A stretch of DNA of 29,873 nucleotides from Chrysochromulina tobinii (Eukaryota; Haptophyta; Prymnesiales; Chrysochromulinaceae), in contig JWZX01002431.1 of NCBI GenBank assembly GCA_001275005.1, forward strand, positions 1 through 29,873, read 5' to 3'. Made by a program: the position numbers and the translations under genes. Each line of letters begins with the position of its first letter. The first letter of the stretch is position 1. This document shows positions 8,679 through 16,549 of the stretch, piece after piece. The notes beneath the pieces were generated by a model that worked only from the letters and a program-made list of their open reading frames with translations, was not told the DNA's origin and did no database searches.

Positions 8679-9780
8679 TCAAATCACCGGCCACGAGCGC
8701 CCATTACAGTGCATCCTCTTTTGTCTCACTCTGGCGCCGATATGTTCGAGTGCTTCGTGGCAGCTCTGGATGCCGTTGACCAAGGTGCGATTCGGCGGGC
8801 TGGCCCACGGGTGGCCGTCGCCGTCGGGTTTGAGGAAGGCAAAGTATTTCGCGCACGTCGGGTCGTTGATCCTGCGAGGCACCACGAGAGACGGCAGACA
8901 TCGGGTCGGGCGTCGCACAAGACAGAGCCCCGGCCCGGAGCATGGCCCGTCGGGGCACGCACCACGGCTTGTCGACGCCCCAGAAGTGCTGGACGCGGAG
9001 CGGCTTGTCCCAGTACCGCGGCACGCAGAACTGTTGGTGGCGCGCCATGTACATAGTCGTAAAGAGGCCCTGGTCTCCGTCGCCGCACACAAAGTCCCAC
9101 GTGTTCGCCCAGTAGCCACGCGCCTTCGCTACCTCCCGCTCTGCGCGCGCCGTCGTGTTGAGTGCCAACTTGGGCGGGCCCGTTTCGTTGAACCCGGTCT
9201 GTAAATTAAAGGAGCGCGTGCGCAGCATGGCAAGGCCCTCTCGGTACATTTTGTAGCTGGGCTTGAGGAGCATGATGCCCGTGTTGACCGGCGCCTGGTG
9301 ATCCGGCGTCGCTCGCAGCGCGCAGCTTGCGTCGGCGGCGAATTCGGCGAGCTTCTGCTTGAAGTGGAAGCGTTCGAGCTCCTCGACGCTCGTGCACCAT
9401 CGCGCATCCACGTCGGAGTCAAGGTACATGATCACGCCAGTGTTCTCTGGGTAGTGTCGCGGATTGACCACCTCCCACTTGAGCAATGTGTTCGCTGGGC
9501 ACGAAGAGCCCGGCTCGGCCTGCATTCTATGTTTATTGCCGTGGTTGCGCTTCGACCAACGCGTGGCGACATGGACAAGAGTGTTGTCAAAGGGCAGAAT
9601 GCGTGCTTTAGGACACTCACGCCGAACGATGTCGTGCGCGTCAGTGAAGATGATGACGTCGAGTCCGGGCATCACGTTGGTCACAATCCAGTCTGCTGTG
9701 TGGCACCATCTCAGCAGGCCACAAAACGACATCGGGGACGGCGGTGCGTTGATGGCGAAAGTCGTGACCAGCGCACCCAT
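8679..9780 (-). CDS. GT8-like glycosyltransferase with one 91-nt intron
   Basis: Predicted retaining glycosyltransferase of the GT8 (glycogenin/galactinol-synthase-like) type, using a nucleotide sugar and a divalent metal. Exon 1 runs 9780-8963 and exon 2 runs 8871-8679, giving 336 residues. Visible motifs are the metal-binding DxD in MYLDSDVDA (near residue 120), PVNTGIMLLKPS (near 170), GDGDQGLF (near 232) and HFWGVDKPW (near 265), which corresponds to the GT8 HxxGxxKPW. Without splicing, the reading frame after KPW becomes low-complexity. With the intron removed it continues as INDPTCAKYFAFLKP and ends at the TGA at 8679-8681. The 5' end is unresolved: 9780 is the first usable ATG in frame and gives no signal anchor, although such enzymes normally have one. 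A pyrimidine-rich CAG ending at 9834 looks like a splice acceptor, so an upstream exon may exist. Confidence 0.75.
8872..8962 (-). other. Predicted spliceosomal intron in the GT8-like gene
   Basis: On the minus strand the 91-nt segment starts GTGCGTG and ends CTCGCAG. Its removal joins the conserved KPW motif to a frame encoding a Cys-containing, well-composed C-terminus. Its length is not a multiple of three, which explains the apparent frameshift in the gene. Confidence 0.75.
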
Positions 9781-10109
9781 ACGTGTCGGTAGGCGAAGGA
9801 CGATGCAGAAGAGGTCGTACAAGTACTCGGCCTCTGAGGAAGAGAGAGAGGTCGGAGGCCTGGCAAGTGTGAACGGTCTGCGAGCGAGTGTGAAGAGTTT
9901 GTTGACTTCATGACGTGTCCATGCACCACAACATACAGCACAACGGAGCAAACGTTTGGAATACAAAGTGCGACGGCGCAGTACAGAGCGTCTCGTCTCG
10001 ATTGCCACAGGCCCACAGCTTGAGCTTCACCTTCACAGCGCTTCAGGCTTCAGCCGTTCAGCCACCCGCACCACCAGCAGCAGCAGCCTTTACCTGTGCG
10101 CATCGCATG

Positions 10110-11255
10110 TCAGTCGACATCAACCTCCTTCTCCGCCTTCACCTCCTTATTTTCCGCCTCCGCCTTCACCTCCTTCTTCTCCGCCTCCGCCTTCACCTCC
10201 TTCTTCTCCGCCTCCTCGTCTTCCTCTTCGGAGGATGCAGCGAGCCACTCGAAGAACGGCGCCGCGTGCTTCGTGAACAATGCACCGCCACCCTCCCCCT
10301 TGAGCCTGAGCTGCTCGACTAGCCGCTGGCTCGTCTCGAATTCGGCATTCACTGTTGTCAGGTCCTTCGCGCGTGCCGCGAACACCTTGCCTGTCTGCGT
10401 GCGGTACTCCTTGCACTTTTTGAGGTTGGCAATGGCAGCCTTCTCGGCGCTCTCCTCCTCTTTGCTCGGGTTGCCACCGCAGCGCGTCGCCTGCGCGTGC
10501 GCCTCCGCCTGCTTCTCGGACCAAATCGCGTCCTTCTCCCCTCGGGTGGCTTCGGCGGCAGCCTCCTCAGCCGCTGCCTTCTCGGCAGTCAGCGTGCTAA
10601 ACGCCGACTTGGCCTCGGCGTACTCGGTCTCTTCGCGGGCGAGCTGCGCCTGCAGGTCGGCCCAGAACTTTGTGAAGACCTCGTCCTCGGCCAGATCCGT
10701 CTCATAAAGCACCATGAGGATCTTGGCCGCGTTGACGACCGCGTTCACACCCTGAGGGCTCACAAGCCATGCCTGGAATGCCTTGAGCAATGCGAGCTGA
10801 CCAGCGGCGGTGTTGTTGGTGGCCTCGGCTAGCAGCGCCTTGTTGGCCTTGACGACCTTGCGCACTTGGGCGCTTTCCGGCGGCTCTCCCTCGAGCACCT
10901 TTGCAGCAGCCGCCTTGATGCTGTTCTGCTGCTTCTTTCCTCCGCCGCCGGCGCCCTTGCCCTTTGCTGGAGAGTCCTTGGCGGCAGGAGGCGAGCACGT
11001 TCGCAGCAACACATTGAGCACGAGGGCCACACGCCCGTCCAGTGGCGCGCACGCCATGGCCGAGTTGGCTGCAGACGTCTCCTTTGCCACGCTCGAGAGC
11101 GTAGTAAGGTCCATGGTCGCCATTCTTGCCGAGAGGCTCTGCGCTTCCAGTTGCAGCAGCCCGTAGCTCTTCTGCTCTCGCTGGAGGCGCAGCTTCTCCA
11201 GCAGCGCTTGCTCCTGCTCTGGAGCCAGCTTCGGGTCGTCGCCTCGACGCATCAT
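10110..11255 (-). CDS. eIF5C/W2-domain protein split by a coiled-coil insertion
   Basis: A 381-residue protein carrying the pieces of a W2 (eIF5 C-terminal) HEAT-type domain, which in eIF5, eIF2B-epsilon and the eIF5-mimic proteins binds eIF2-beta and eIF3. Visible blocks are APLDGRVALVLNVLL (near residue 75), a helix with LLKAFQAWL (near 165), KILMVLYETDLAEDEVFTKFW (near 180-200) and HAAPFFEWLAASSEEEDEE (near 330), the last two matching the hallmark acidic/aromatic boxes. About 130 Ala/Glu/Lys-rich residues (about 200-330), apparently coiled coil, separate these last two blocks; in known W2 domains they are close together. The eIF5 N-terminal GTPase-activating domain is absent. The tail is a three-copy KKEVKAEAE repeat. 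The first in-frame ATG is at 11255; the frame opens upstream without another ATG. A divergent partner starts at 11470. Confidence 0.68.
   Translation of the reverse strand: MMRRGDDPKLAPEQEQALLEKLRLQREQKSYGLLQLEAQSLSARMATMDLTTLSSVAKETSAANSAMACAPLDGRVALVLNVLLRTCSPPAAKDSPAKGKGAGGGGKKQQNSIKAAAAKVLEGEPPESAQVRKVVKANKALLAEATNNTAAGQLALLKAFQAWLVSPQGVNAVVNAAKILMVLYETDLAEDEVFTKFWADLQAQLAREETEYAEAKSAFSTLTAEKAAAEEAAAEATRGEKDAIWSEKQAEAHAQATRCGGNPSKEEESAEKAAIANLKKCKEYRTQTGKVFAARAKDLTTVNAEFETSQRLVEQLRLKGEGGGALFTKHAAPFFEWLAASSEEEDEEAEKKEVKAEAEKKEVKAEAENKEVKAEKEVDVD
10132..10216 (-). repeat. 27-bp in-frame tandem repeat at the W2 protein C-terminus
   Basis: Three near-identical 27-bp units on the coding strand encode a KKEVKAEAE charged helix. 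One copy has Asn in place of Lys. Confidence 0.88.
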
Positions 11256-11469
11256 GTTGTTGCGCAACCACGCCGGGGCGCCAGCGACGCGGCAAATTGA
11301 CGCGGTCTTCCCGGGGAAGAAACCAAATGCAAGTCGTCATTAATACCGTGCCGTAAGATCACGTTTCCTCGCAGCGCTTTTCCGAGCGTCCGAGTGCCGG
11401 CCACGTGGCCTCGTGGCGGCCCGGTTTGTGAAGCCACGCCTCGCGCCGACGACTCCATCTGCGCAACAA
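11256..11469. promoter_or_regulatory. Divergent intergenic region between the W2 and Ser/Arg-rich genes
   Basis: A 214-bp gap between divergent starts, so a likely bidirectional promoter. It includes a small AT-rich patch (tcgtcattaatacc) at about 11334-11347. On the minus strand an ATG at 11340 opens a long frame different from the W2 frame. I regard it as an upstream ORF or a shadow. Confidence 0.45.
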
Positions 11470-12049
11470 ATGTCCTCCGCACCCAGCGGCGCATCCGGTG
11501 AGGACGTCTCCCGCTGGCAGCAGCGCAAGGCCATGAAGGTGATGATGTACGCCATGTCAGACGAGCAGCGCGGCGATGTGGCCTCGCGACGGATGCAGGC
11601 CCAATCGGCAAAGTATGTGCCTCAGGTGCAGAACTGGAAGGGAGAGGCGTGGGGATTGGCAAGCACCAAGGTCGGCGGGCGGCAAGACCCATCAAAGACT
11701 CGCATCTCGGCGAGCAGCGGCAGCGGCGAGCTCTACTACGGGCAGAAGCGCAAGTTCAACACCGACCTGCCTCCGGAAGACCCCTCTTCGTTCCTCAACC
11801 GGCGCAAGCCGCAGCCGTCGTCGTCGTCGTTGCGCGCTGCCAAGGACGCGGAGCGTGCCGCGGCCGAGCAGGCACGCGCTGCCAAGAAGGAGGCGGAGCG
11901 CAAGCGGCGAGAGATTAAGCAGGCCAAGGACAAGAAGAGGAAGGCTTCGCGTCATCGGAGCAGGAGCAACAGCAGCAGCAGCAGCAGCAGCAGCGGCAGC
12001 GGCGGCGGCGGCGGCGGCGGCGGCGGCAAGGGCAGGAGTAGGAGGAGAA

Positions 12050-12099
<50 letters not shown>

Positions 12100-13056
12100 T
12101 CCGACTCGGACTCCGGTAGCTCGAGCTACAGCAGCTACAGCAGCTCCTCGTCGTACAGCCGCTCCTCTTACTCATCGTCGTACAGCAAGAGCGGCGCCGG
12201 GAGCGCGGGCGAGGCGCACGAGCCGCGCGAGCAGACGCGCAAGAAGCACAAGACAGAGGGGCCGCACGAAGGGCGCGACGCACGTCCGCCGAGTGCCCCG
12301 CCGCAACCGTCAGCGCCGTCAGCGCCTGCGCCGCCGCCACCAGCGCCGCTGCTGTCGGCTGCGGCGGCGTTGTCTGGCGACGATCAATCGCAGAGGCCGT
12401 TGTCCATGAAGGCTCGCACTTCGTCCGCATCCTCGGCGATGGCCGCGCTCGCTGCGCTGGCGCCGTCTGCACATGCGTCCATGCCTGACCGTGCGCCCCC
12501 AGCGCCCCCAGCGCCCCCAGCGCCCCCGCCGCTCGCTCCCCCCCCGCTCCCCCCGCTCCCGCCCCGCGAGACTGAGGAGACTGAGGAGGGCGTGCTGGCC
12601 GCCACCGCCGAGGCCGAGCCAAGCTGCAAGGCCGCGCCCGTCACGGCGCCAGGCTACAAGGGCGCGCCCGTCATGGCGCCATCCCATGAGGTCGCGCAGG
12701 CGTCCGAATCCGCGCCCGTCACGGCGCCCTATGCTGACGTCGCCCAAGCCGGTCACAATGACGGTCACCACGACGGGCGCCGTGACGAGCGCAGACGGGA
12801 CACAGGTGGTGGCCGTGGAGACAGGGAGAGGCACGCGTCTGATGAGGGAGGCAATCAGCATGGTGGCAGACGAGACAGGGTGGGCGATGGCCAACGGAAG
12901 GGCAAGTGCAAGGCCGTGTCGAAGAGCAGCTCGGGCAGCAGCAGTGGCAGCAGCGGCGGCAGCAGCAGTGGCAGCAGCAGCAGCAGCAGCAGCAGCGGCA
13001 GCAGCAGCAGCGGCAGCAGCGGCAGCAGCCGCAGCAGCAGCCGCAGCCGCAGATGA
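11470..13056 (+). CDS. Ser/Arg-rich low-complexity protein, probably nuclear
   Basis: A 528-residue protein from the ATG at 11470; the frame is open upstream but without an ATG. The first about 130 residues are the only ordinary sequence (including MKVMMYAMSDEQRGDV and YVPQVQNWKGEAWGL) and are probably the conserved part. I do not recognise the family. The middle has a basic helix rich in Lys/Arg/Ala (about 120-165), then long Ser tracts, a nine-Gly run and Arg/Ser stretches, a Pro-rich segment, and a final Ser/Gly/Arg tail ending in SRSRR. RS-like and Ser-rich tracts are typical of splicing-associated or nuclear-speckle proteins, which is as far as I would go. Three (AGC)n expansions underlie the Ser tracts. 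The gene is divergent from the W2 gene. Confidence 0.62.
11966..12099 (+). repeat. (AGC)n and (GGC)n trinucleotide tracts in coding sequence
   Basis: A near-perfect AGC run at about 11966-12000 is followed by a GGC run at 12000-12027 and a second long AGC run at about 12052-12097. They encode Ser, Gly and Ser homopolymers. Such runs are prone to slippage and to assembly error. Confidence 0.92.
12926..13052 (+). repeat. Imperfect AGC/GGC trinucleotide tract
   Basis: About 125 bp of AGC triplets interrupted by GGC, TCG and CGC. It encodes the Ser/Gly/Arg tail. Long open frames on the other strand and in the other phases here are artefacts of the triplet repeat. Confidence 0.9.
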
Positions 13057-13613
13057 ACCACAAGCCACAGCGTCCCCAAGCCGCACTGCCGTGGCCGGCT
13101 GAAGGGAACGGACAACATCGGAATGTGGAAGTCTAGATGTTGATCTACTGTTGACGGTTCCGCGTCTAGGCTCGGCTGGGTCAGGACCTGCGGGACAGGA
13201 CCAAAAGCGATGGATCGTGACTCCCCGCCCTGGGAGCTGGGAGCTGGGACGTTGAAGGCGGCGAAAGAACACTTATAAGAGGAGATCTGGGCCTGCCTCA
13301 GAATAATAGAAACATTTCTTTCGTTCCGCGTCAGCCGAGGAGCGTGGTGCAGCGTGGACTCCGTGGAGCGCGTCGCGGCGCTCTTTCTCATTTTTTTCTC
13401 ACGCACCCGGATAACAAAGCTTGCAAAACGATTCACCGGAAGCGTCCTTTGAGACGGCCTTCCAAGCTATTTGTAAGTTAGGTGTGGTGCGCGCGGGGGG
13501 GACTGCGACGAAATTGACAGTCTGACGAAGCGATCAACACGGCGTTTCGTGGAGTCTCGTCGATTTCATCTCCCCTCTCCGACAAGGTGCAGAAACCCGT
13601 CAATCTGCTCGAA
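13057..13613. other. Intergenic region upstream of the GNL1-like gene
   Basis: A 557-bp region between two plus-strand genes. The first part is GC-rich 3' flank and includes an 8-bp tandem duplication (gggagctg) near 13230-13246. A TATA-like cttataag lies at about 13272-13279, in an AT-richer stretch that continues to about 13325. It could mark a core promoter for the GNL1-like gene with a leader of roughly 300 nt. I see no further gene. Confidence 0.4.
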
Positions 13614-15527
13614 ATGGTGAGCCGCAAGAGCGGCGTCTCTGGCAAGCAGAAGAAGGCGTATCTCCAGCTGAAGCGCGCAGAGCATCGAGAGCGCGATGAG
13701 CGCGACGACAGGCGCGCCGCGGCGGCACCGGCAATCGACAGCAACTACACACAGCAGGTGAGCAAGAAAGGCACTGTCAACAGGTTGTCGACGCGCTTCG
13801 TGCGCGACTCGGATGCGTCGGTCGCGAGCCGCAAACAGCTGGCCAGTGAGCCGTTCGGCCCGCGCTCCTCCGAACCGCTCGTTTGCTCGGCAGCGCAAAG
13901 TGAGATGCCGACGCGGCCAGAGATCCAGACAAGTGCCGCAGCGCAGGAGGAGGTCGAGGAAGCTGCGTTTGAGGCGTGGCTAGCGGACCTGCATGGGCGC
14001 TACCAGCTGGACGAGCTCTCGCCGTTTGAGCACAATCTTGAGGTGTGGCGTCAGCTGTGGCGAGTGCTCGAGCGCAGCGATGTCATTGTCATCGTGGCGG
14101 ACGTGCGCAATCCTCTGTTGCACGTGCCAGTCGCGCTGTACACACACGTGGTGGCCATGCGCCCGCGGCGAAAGATCGTGATCGCGATCTCGAAGGTGGA
14201 CTTGGTCGATCCCGCACGGCTGCAGCGCTGGCATGACGAGCTCGCGCGCCGCTTCCCGCTCGCGGCGCTCTGCGATTTCTCGTCCAAAGGGCGTCCCGTC
14301 GGTGGAAGCACGGGAGGGGGGGTCGCGTCGCGGCGCAAGTCGATCAACACTCCGCCCTCGAATGCTGAGAAGCGTGTCGTGCGTGCGTACGCCGAGCGCG
14401 TGGCCGAGGCGTGCGGCGTGGAGCTTCCGCCGGAGGAAGAAGGGGTGGCGGGCGCCTCCTCCGGTGGAGCGGCAAGCAGCATAGTGGAAGAGGGCGAGGG
14501 CGAGGGCGAGGGCGAGGAGGGCGAGGAGGGCGAGGAGGAGGGCGAGGAGGAGGGCGAGGAGGGCGAGGAGGAGGGGGAGGAGGACGAGGAGGGCGAGAAG
14601 GAGGGCGAGGAGGACGAGGAGGACGAGGAGGAAGATGGCGAGGACGAGGACGATGACGACATGCTGCAGCGCATGGTCGCCGGACAGCGGCGGCCAGCGA
14701 AGGTCGAAGGCAGGGCTGAGCCCGACAGTGATGCAGCCGACGCTGTCGTGAGCACGGCATCGGCGCGTGTGGCGACGGCCGCTCGGGCAGCGGCACCATC
14801 GGCAACGACTGCGGTGGAGGCATCCTCGGCTGCGGGTCACGTGACCATCGGCTTCGTGGGTCACCCAAATGTTGGCAAGACTTCGCTGCTCAACGCCTTC
14901 GTGGGTCGAAAGGTGGCCTCTGTCTCCCGGACGCCCGGGCACACGAAGCACCTGCAGACGTGGAGCCTCTCGCCCACCGTGACCGTGTGTGATTCTCCGG
15001 GGCTGGTCTTCCCAGTGGCGGGCGCCCTCGTGCGCGGCGTCAACGTGGGCGCGCGTGCAGTGTATGAGGCGTGCGGTCTCTTCCCGATTGCACAGATTCG
15101 CGAGACCTACTCGGCAGTGCGGTTGCTGCATGCGTCGCAGGACTTGATCGCCGCGTACGGGCTACAGCACGCGCCCGACCTGCGTGACGAGCCCGTAGAG
15201 ACGCTCTCGCCGCATCTCTTTTGCACCGCCCTCGCGGAGCGAAAGGGGTACCGCATCGCCCGTGGGAAGGGAGCCCTCGATTTGCACCGCGCAGGCCTTG
15301 AGGTTCTCAAGGATTGCGTCGACGGCGCCCTCTGCCTCGCCTTCGATCCGCCGCCGCTGTCGGAGCTGGGCGTGGCTTCTGCTGCTGCTGCTCCCCCTCC
15401 TGCTCTTCTTGCTGCTTCTGCTGCCGCTGCTGCTGCTGCAGGGGTGGAGAAGGGGGAGGAGGCGCTGCGCGAGGTGCTTGAGGAGCTGCGTGTGTGGGCC
15501 GGTGCGCAGCGGTCCCGCGGTGTTTGA
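13614..15527 (+). CDS. GNL1: GNL1-like circularly permuted GTPase
   Basis: Predicted nucleolar/nuclear GTPase of the YlqF/YawG (HSR1/MMR1) class, related to LSG1 and NOG2 proteins that act in ribosome assembly. The 637-residue product has the permuted motif order: G4 (ISKVDL, near residue 193), then G1 (GHPNVGKTS, near 415), the switch region (SRTPGHTKH) and G3 (DSPGL, near 460). The block LSPFEHNLEVWRQLWRVLE near residue 135 is the strongest pointer to GNL1 rather than LSG1, as is the basic N-terminus KQKKAYLQLKR. An Asp/Glu/Gly tract of about 55 residues (14490-14660) sits between G4 and G1, where human GNL1 also has an acidic insert. Unusually, the G4 Asn is Ser. The first ATG in frame is at 13614. 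The C-terminus has an Ala/Leu-rich stretch. Confidence 0.88.
   Translation: MVSRKSGVSGKQKKAYLQLKRAEHRERDERDDRRAAAAPAIDSNYTQQVSKKGTVNRLSTRFVRDSDASVASRKQLASEPFGPRSSEPLVCSAAQSEMPTRPEIQTSAAAQEEVEEAAFEAWLADLHGRYQLDELSPFEHNLEVWRQLWRVLERSDVIVIVADVRNPLLHVPVALYTHVVAMRPRRKIVIAISKVDLVDPARLQRWHDELARRFPLAALCDFSSKGRPVGGSTGGGVASRRKSINTPPSNAEKRVVRAYAERVAEACGVELPPEEEGVAGASSGGAASSIVEEGEGEGEGEEGEEGEEEGEEEGEEGEEEGEEDEEGEKEGEEDEEDEEEDGEDEDDDDMLQRMVAGQRRPAKVEGRAEPDSDAADAVVSTASARVATAARAAAPSATTAVEASSAAGHVTIGFVGHPNVGKTSLLNAFVGRKVASVSRTPGHTKHLQTWSLSPTVTVCDSPGLVFPVAGALVRGVNVGARAVYEACGLFPIAQIRETYSAVRLLHASQDLIAAYGLQHAPDLRDEPVETLSPHLFCTALAERKGYRIARGKGALDLHRAGLEVLKDCVDGALCLAFDPPPLSELGVASAAAAPPPALLAASAAAAAAAGVEKGEEALREVLEELRVWAGAQRSRGV
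14489..14660 (+). repeat. Purine-only acidic-codon tract
   Basis: About 170 bp of nearly uninterrupted purine on the plus strand, built from GAGGGC, GAGGAG and GAGGAC units. It encodes the Glu/Asp/Gly insert of the GNL1-like protein. Long homopurine tracts can form triplex structures and are hard to assemble, so the copy number may be uncertain. Confidence 0.85.
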
Positions 15528-16549
15528 ACGGTGTCAAGGTTGCAGCCCTTCTGTCGACCCTTCTGGGGGGCATGGGGGCACAGCGCACATGTTTGCAGGG
15601 GATCGCGCGAGGCGGAGTACAGGAAAATGGAAAATTGGAAATCGACTACGCGTCGAATGTAGAATAGGCTTCCGGGGTTGAGGACGTTCATCCGGATTCG
15701 ATGTCGAACCGCGCCCGCGCGCCCGCGGCAGCGCCCGGCCATACAACCGTACCGTCGAGTCAACGTGTGTGCTGGGAGAGACCGACCTCACTAGCGAAAT
15801 TGAGTAGCCCGAGCGAGCGAGTACTCAGTACTTGTGTTGACCGAGGGGAGCGGAGCCGTCCGTCGAGACGGTGGTGGAGTGAGCGTGGGGGGACCGCGAA
15901 GAAACTGAAACTGAAAAAGAACAGTGCGCACGTCCGCGGTCGCCCCCCGGCCCCGCCGCGCCCGGGGCCCCCGTGCCCCCGACGTAGCGGGCCCCGGGTG
16001 GTACTAGCCAGCAAGTTACTAGGGAAACCTTGAGGGAAACAATATCGCATCGGACGTTCGCGAAAACTCACACCGACGTCACAGGAGCGCAGCGTGGGAG
16101 GCCCCGGTCGCTTTAGCGAGCCGCTTCTATATAGGTTTGGTTTACCGCACCGCACGATCGGCGCGGCGCCTCCCTCCCCTCTCTGGAGTCAGCTGTCTCG
16201 TGTCTGCTCCGCGGCCAGATCACGCCAGTCGCCACTCCCTTATTCCATTCCACACCCGGAGTCGGACCCAGCCGGTTAGCCGGCGAGGCGATCCGCCACG
16301 AGCCGAAGACACGTCACCCCTCGCCCTTCCTGCGGACTCCGAGCGCTCCGGCTGCCGCAACGCAACCTTACGCCCCGATCAGCCTCCAGTCGGCTCGTCA
16401 GAATCGTCAGAATCGTCAGAATCGACCTTGTGCCTCTCGAGAGGCTCTTCGGGGGGGCGTCGGGATTCGTCAGAGGCCGTCGGGATTCGTCAGAGGCCGT
16501 CGGGATTCGTCAGAGGCCGTCGGGAATCGTCAGAGGCCGTCGTCGGGAT
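15528..16549. other. About 1 kb convergent region without a supported gene
   Basis: The region separates the ends of two convergent genes. It is very GC-rich around 15935-16005, while 16005-16140 is mixed. A TATA-like ctatatagg occurs on the plus strand at about 16128-16136 with no coding frame of good quality after it. A short non-coding transcript is possible but unsupported. Toward the right come a 9-bp unit (tcgtcagaa) three times at 16395-16421 and a 20-bp unit four times at 16458-16537. I searched by eye for tRNA, 5S and snRNA signatures and saw none. Confidence 0.45.
16458..16537. repeat. 20-bp tandem repeat, four copies, in a 3' flank
   Basis: Four head-to-tail copies of cgtcgggattcgtcagaggc; the last has one substitution. 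The array ends 12 bp before the stop of the Ank/F-box/WD40 gene, so it lies in that gene's 3' untranslated region. Confidence 0.93.

Noticed and set aside
8704-8871. The unspliced C-terminus of the GT8-like frame
   Set aside because: After KPW it becomes Arg/Pro/Gln-rich without family resemblance, while the spliced frame gives a plausible end.
10702-11340. A minus-strand frame beginning at the ATG at 11340
   Set aside because: It overlaps the W2 coding frame in another phase and has Arg/Gln-rich shadow composition. At most its first codons form an upstream ORF.
12319-13436. Long Ala-, Leu- or Gln-rich open frames on both strands over the Ser/Arg-rich gene
   Set aside because: They are shadows of AGC/GGC triplet repeats, which stay open in every phase. 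Only the plus frame from 11470 has an ordinary N-terminal region.
14344-15131. Minus-strand Ser/Pro- or Leu-rich frames over the GNL1-like gene
   Set aside because: They mirror the purine-rich acidic tract and lie antisense to well-conserved GTPase motifs.
16120-16140. TATA-like ctatatagg as the promoter of a hidden gene
   Set aside because: No good coding frame or known RNA signature follows on the plus strand. Left as an open possibility only.
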